Assembly: GCF_006539165.1 (NCBI RefSeq)
Contig: NZ_BJMM01000031.1
Coordinates: forward strand, 1 to 64,000
Direction of reading: 5' to 3'
DNA: 64,000 nt
Source: Streptomyces cacaoi
GTDB taxonomy: Bacteria > Actinomycetota > Actinomycetes > Streptomycetales > Streptomycetaceae
The position numbers and the translations under genes are program-made. The notes beneath the pieces were generated by a model. That model worked only from the letters and a program-made list of their open reading frames with translations, had not been told where the DNA came from and did no database searches. Below, piece after piece: positions 62,406 through 64,000 of the stretch (its first letter is position 1; each line of letters opens with the position of its first letter).

Positions 62406-63038
62406 ATGGCCGGACGGAAGCAGTTCGACACCGACACGGCCCTGGACCAGGCGATGCGGGTGTTCTGGCAGCGCGGCTACGCCGACGCCTCACTCGACGC
62501 CCTCGGCTCCGCGACGGGGCTCGGCCGCGGCTCCCTCTACGGCGCCTTCGGCAACAAGGACGCCCTGTTCCGCCAGTGCCTGGACCGCTACGCGTCGCTC
62601 TACGGCGCGCGGTACGAGCAGGCCCTCGCCGCGCACCCCGACGACCCGGTGCGCGCGATCGAGGACTTCTTCGAGGTCGTCCTGGACCGCATCGCCGACC
62701 CGTCGGTCCCCACAGGCTGCCTCATCGCCCAGTCCGCCGCCCAGGCGCTGACGTTGAAGGAGGAGAACAGCGCCCGGGTGCGCGCCCTGCTCGACGCACA
62801 GCACCAGCGGGTACGGGCGGCCCTCGCGGGCTCCTCGGCCGACGCCCGCACCCTCGACGAACTCGCCTCGTTCGTCGTCGCCGTCAACCAGTCGCTGGCC
62901 GTACTGAGCCGCGCCGGCACCCCCGACGCCGAACTGCGGTCCATCGCCCGGATCGCCTGCGCGAAAGTGGCGGACACGCTCGACCGGCCGGCGTCGGAGA
63001 ACACCGGCCGACGGCGGAGTACGCCGGAAGCCGATTGA
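62406..63038 (+). CDS. TetR-family regulator
   Basis: A 210-aa regulator with helix-turn-helix at about 10-60 (ALDQAMRVFWQRGYADASLDALGSATGLGRGSLYGAF) and a C-terminal TetR_C_33-like domain. It resembles the AcrR/ComR-type regulators of small-molecule stress. GGGAGG lies 8 nt before ATG 62406. It is divergent from the MFS gene it probably represses. Confidence 0.92.
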   Translation: MAGRKQFDTDTALDQAMRVFWQRGYADASLDALGSATGLGRGSLYGAFGNKDALFRQCLDRYASLYGARYEQALAAHPDDPVRAIEDFFEVVLDRIADPSVPTGCLIAQSAAQALTLKEENSARVRALLDAQHQRVRAALAGSSADARTLDELASFVVAVNQSLAVLSRAGTPDAELRSIARIACAKVADTLDRPASENTGRRRSTPEAD

Positions 63039-63135
63039 CGGATGCGGATTTCGAGCATCGGCCCGCGGTGAGCCCAACGGCACCACGCCACAAGGCGAGT
63101 TGCGGAATCCCACTCCGGAGCGGAGACGGGACGGA

Positions 63136-63717
63136 TTAATCAGCGCATCCCCGCTTGTGGGCCGCCCGCTCCAAGCGATCCTGCAGCAACCGCTTGAAGG
63201 CAGCACGGCGTTCGGAAACGTCACTCGGCGCCGGGATGCTCGCGTACACCTCGACAGCCAAGGTCTTCCCCTCGCCTCGCGCCGGGCACGAGCGCACCGC
63301 GATCCCCCCGCGATCCGCAACCCTCGCGCCGTCACCGATCGCCGCCTCACGTGGATTTCCGTAGGCTTCGAGCCGGCCCCTCTTCACCTTCAGCGGCTCC
63401 GTACCGTGCGGAACAACGTCCCATTTGACCTGCAGCACCTGGTCGTACCGAGCCCCTTCCTTTCGCTGCACGTCCACGGTGCAGGTGCCGCCGACCGCGC
63501 CACTCCGGGTACTCCGCGTCCGTGCCTTCACACCCGAAGGCATCAAAGGACCCAGGAGTTCTGCATCCACTTTCGTGCCGCACAGATCATCCGGCACGGC
63601 GTAATCCCTGTCCTGGCTGTGGCCACAGCCCGCGAGGCCGACTAGGAGCGCGGCACCGAGCGCCCACCCGGACCACCGATCAGCGCGACCAACGGAAAGG
63701 CTCGTCCCCATCGTCAT
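63136..63717 (-). CDS. Hypothetical secreted lipoprotein
   Basis: A 193-aa protein with a lipobox (LLVGLAGC, Cys near 31) and no recognised domain. Mature part has four cysteines (DDLCGTK, GGTCTVD, VRSCPARG, KRGCAD), fitting two disulfides. Stop codon is TAA, uncommon here. GAGG is 7 nt before ATG 63717; it follows the next partial gene by 9 nt, so they form an operon. Confidence 0.85.
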   Translation of the reverse strand: MTMGTSLSVGRADRWSGWALGAALLVGLAGCGHSQDRDYAVPDDLCGTKVDAELLGPLMPSGVKARTRSTRSGAVGGTCTVDVQRKEGARYDQVLQVKWDVVPHGTEPLKVKRGRLEAYGNPREAAIGDGARVADRGGIAVRSCPARGEGKTLAVEVYASIPAPSDVSERRAAFKRLLQDRLERAAHKRGCAD

Positions 63718-63726
63718 TTCCGTACC

Positions 63727-64000
63727 TCAGTGGGGTGACTGTCGACCCGGGAGCCCCTGAGCCACCTTGTTGCCGTTCGCGGCCGATGTCGTGGCTTCCT
63801 CGGTGGCAGTATAGGCACTCTCAGGAGTTTCCGGGTTCGCCTTCTTCCACGACCTTCCGATTTCATCGAGCTGCCTCTCCCGCACGTCAAAGGTCGCGCC
63901 ATTCTGCTGATGAGTAGCTTCCGTCACCCGTCCTTCCTCGTCTTGCCGCCACTTGAAGCTCAGCAGGTAGGCCTCTCGGTCCACAATCCCGGCCACGTGC
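63727..64000 (-). CDS. Hypothetical protein, 3' part only
   Basis: A C-terminal segment of about 89 aa, running off the window edge, so its true start is unknown. It is hydrophilic with Glu/Gln-rich helices (EATHQQNGATFDVRERQLDEI, shown here as overlapping pieces: EATHQQNG and VRERQLDEI), consistent with a cytoplasmic or WXG100-like secreted protein. It stops 9 nt before the lipoprotein gene. Function cannot be assigned. Confidence 0.55.
   Translation of the reverse strand, partial: HVAGIVDREAYLLSFKWRQDEEGRVTEATHQQNGATFDVRERQLDEIGRSWKKANPETPESAYTATEEATTSAANGNKVAQGLPGRQSPH

Overview
The window is high-GC actinobacterial DNA and almost certainly comes from a Streptomyces chromosome. Codon third positions are strongly G/C and many starts are GTG. 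The content is typical of the genus: sdhCDAB, a SCO4848-family membrane protein, a WhiJ-type XRE/DUF397 pair, a BMP-type nucleoside ABC transporter and a D-Ala-D-Ala carboxypeptidase. It looks like conserved chromosomal core with scattered accessory genes. I see no prophage, insertion sequence, tRNA, rRNA or CRISPR array.

Layout. 0-2.7 kb: small secreted protein, adenosine deaminase, alpha/beta-hydrolase-like protein. 2.8-6.2 kb: LysR regulator and His-rich methyltransferase, divergent from an MFS exporter. 6.2-14.6 kb: nucleoside salvage operon on the minus strand (BMP lipoprotein, ABC ATPase, two permeases, cytidine deaminase, thymidine phosphorylase). Its promoter shares a palindromic operator with the adenosine deaminase promoter. 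15-16.2 kb: M20 amidohydrolase. 16.4-25.1 kb: divergent nonulosonic-acid (sialic acid/Kdn-type) polymer cluster with two polysialyltransferase-like proteins, a NeuB-type synthase, a NeuA-HAD fusion, a GT2 and a DUF6716-like protein. 25.2-32.2 kb: dehydrogenase, TetR and FAD monooxygenase, VOC protein, amidase, L,D-transpeptidase. 32.6-38.6 kb: ECF sigma factor with a coupled membrane protein, GH20 lipoprotein, OHCU decarboxylase-like protein. 38.7-42.3 kb: sdhCDAB. 42.4-45.2 kb: secreted sialidase and a GntR regulator. 45.3-56.9 kb: BAAT-type lipoprotein, ribosomal-protection-type GTPase, metallophosphoesterase, SCO4848-like protein, carboxypeptidase, YihY/BrkB protein, 2'-5' RNA ligase-like protein, trpS, ornithine aminotransferase. 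57-64 kb: GNAT, DUF1772, methyltransferase, XRE/DUF397, two small ORFs, MFS/TetR pair, lipoprotein, partial gene.

How they fit together. Imported nucleosides are deaminated (add, cdd) and phosphorolysed (deoA), probably under one LacI-like operator. The nonulosonate genes probably make a charged cell-wall glycopolymer of the teichulosonic or polysialic type. The secreted sialidase, GH20 hexosaminidase, L,D-transpeptidase and carboxypeptidase all act on envelope material.

A striking general property is the number of short tandem repeats. They occur between genes (7.6, 8.8, 20.5, 32.3, 35.9 and 44 kb) and in frame inside linkers and tails. A further 73-bp element occurs twice, 11 kb apart. Many genes have a -10-like hexamer 6-7 nt before the start codon and no Shine-Dalgarno, suggesting leaderless mRNAs.
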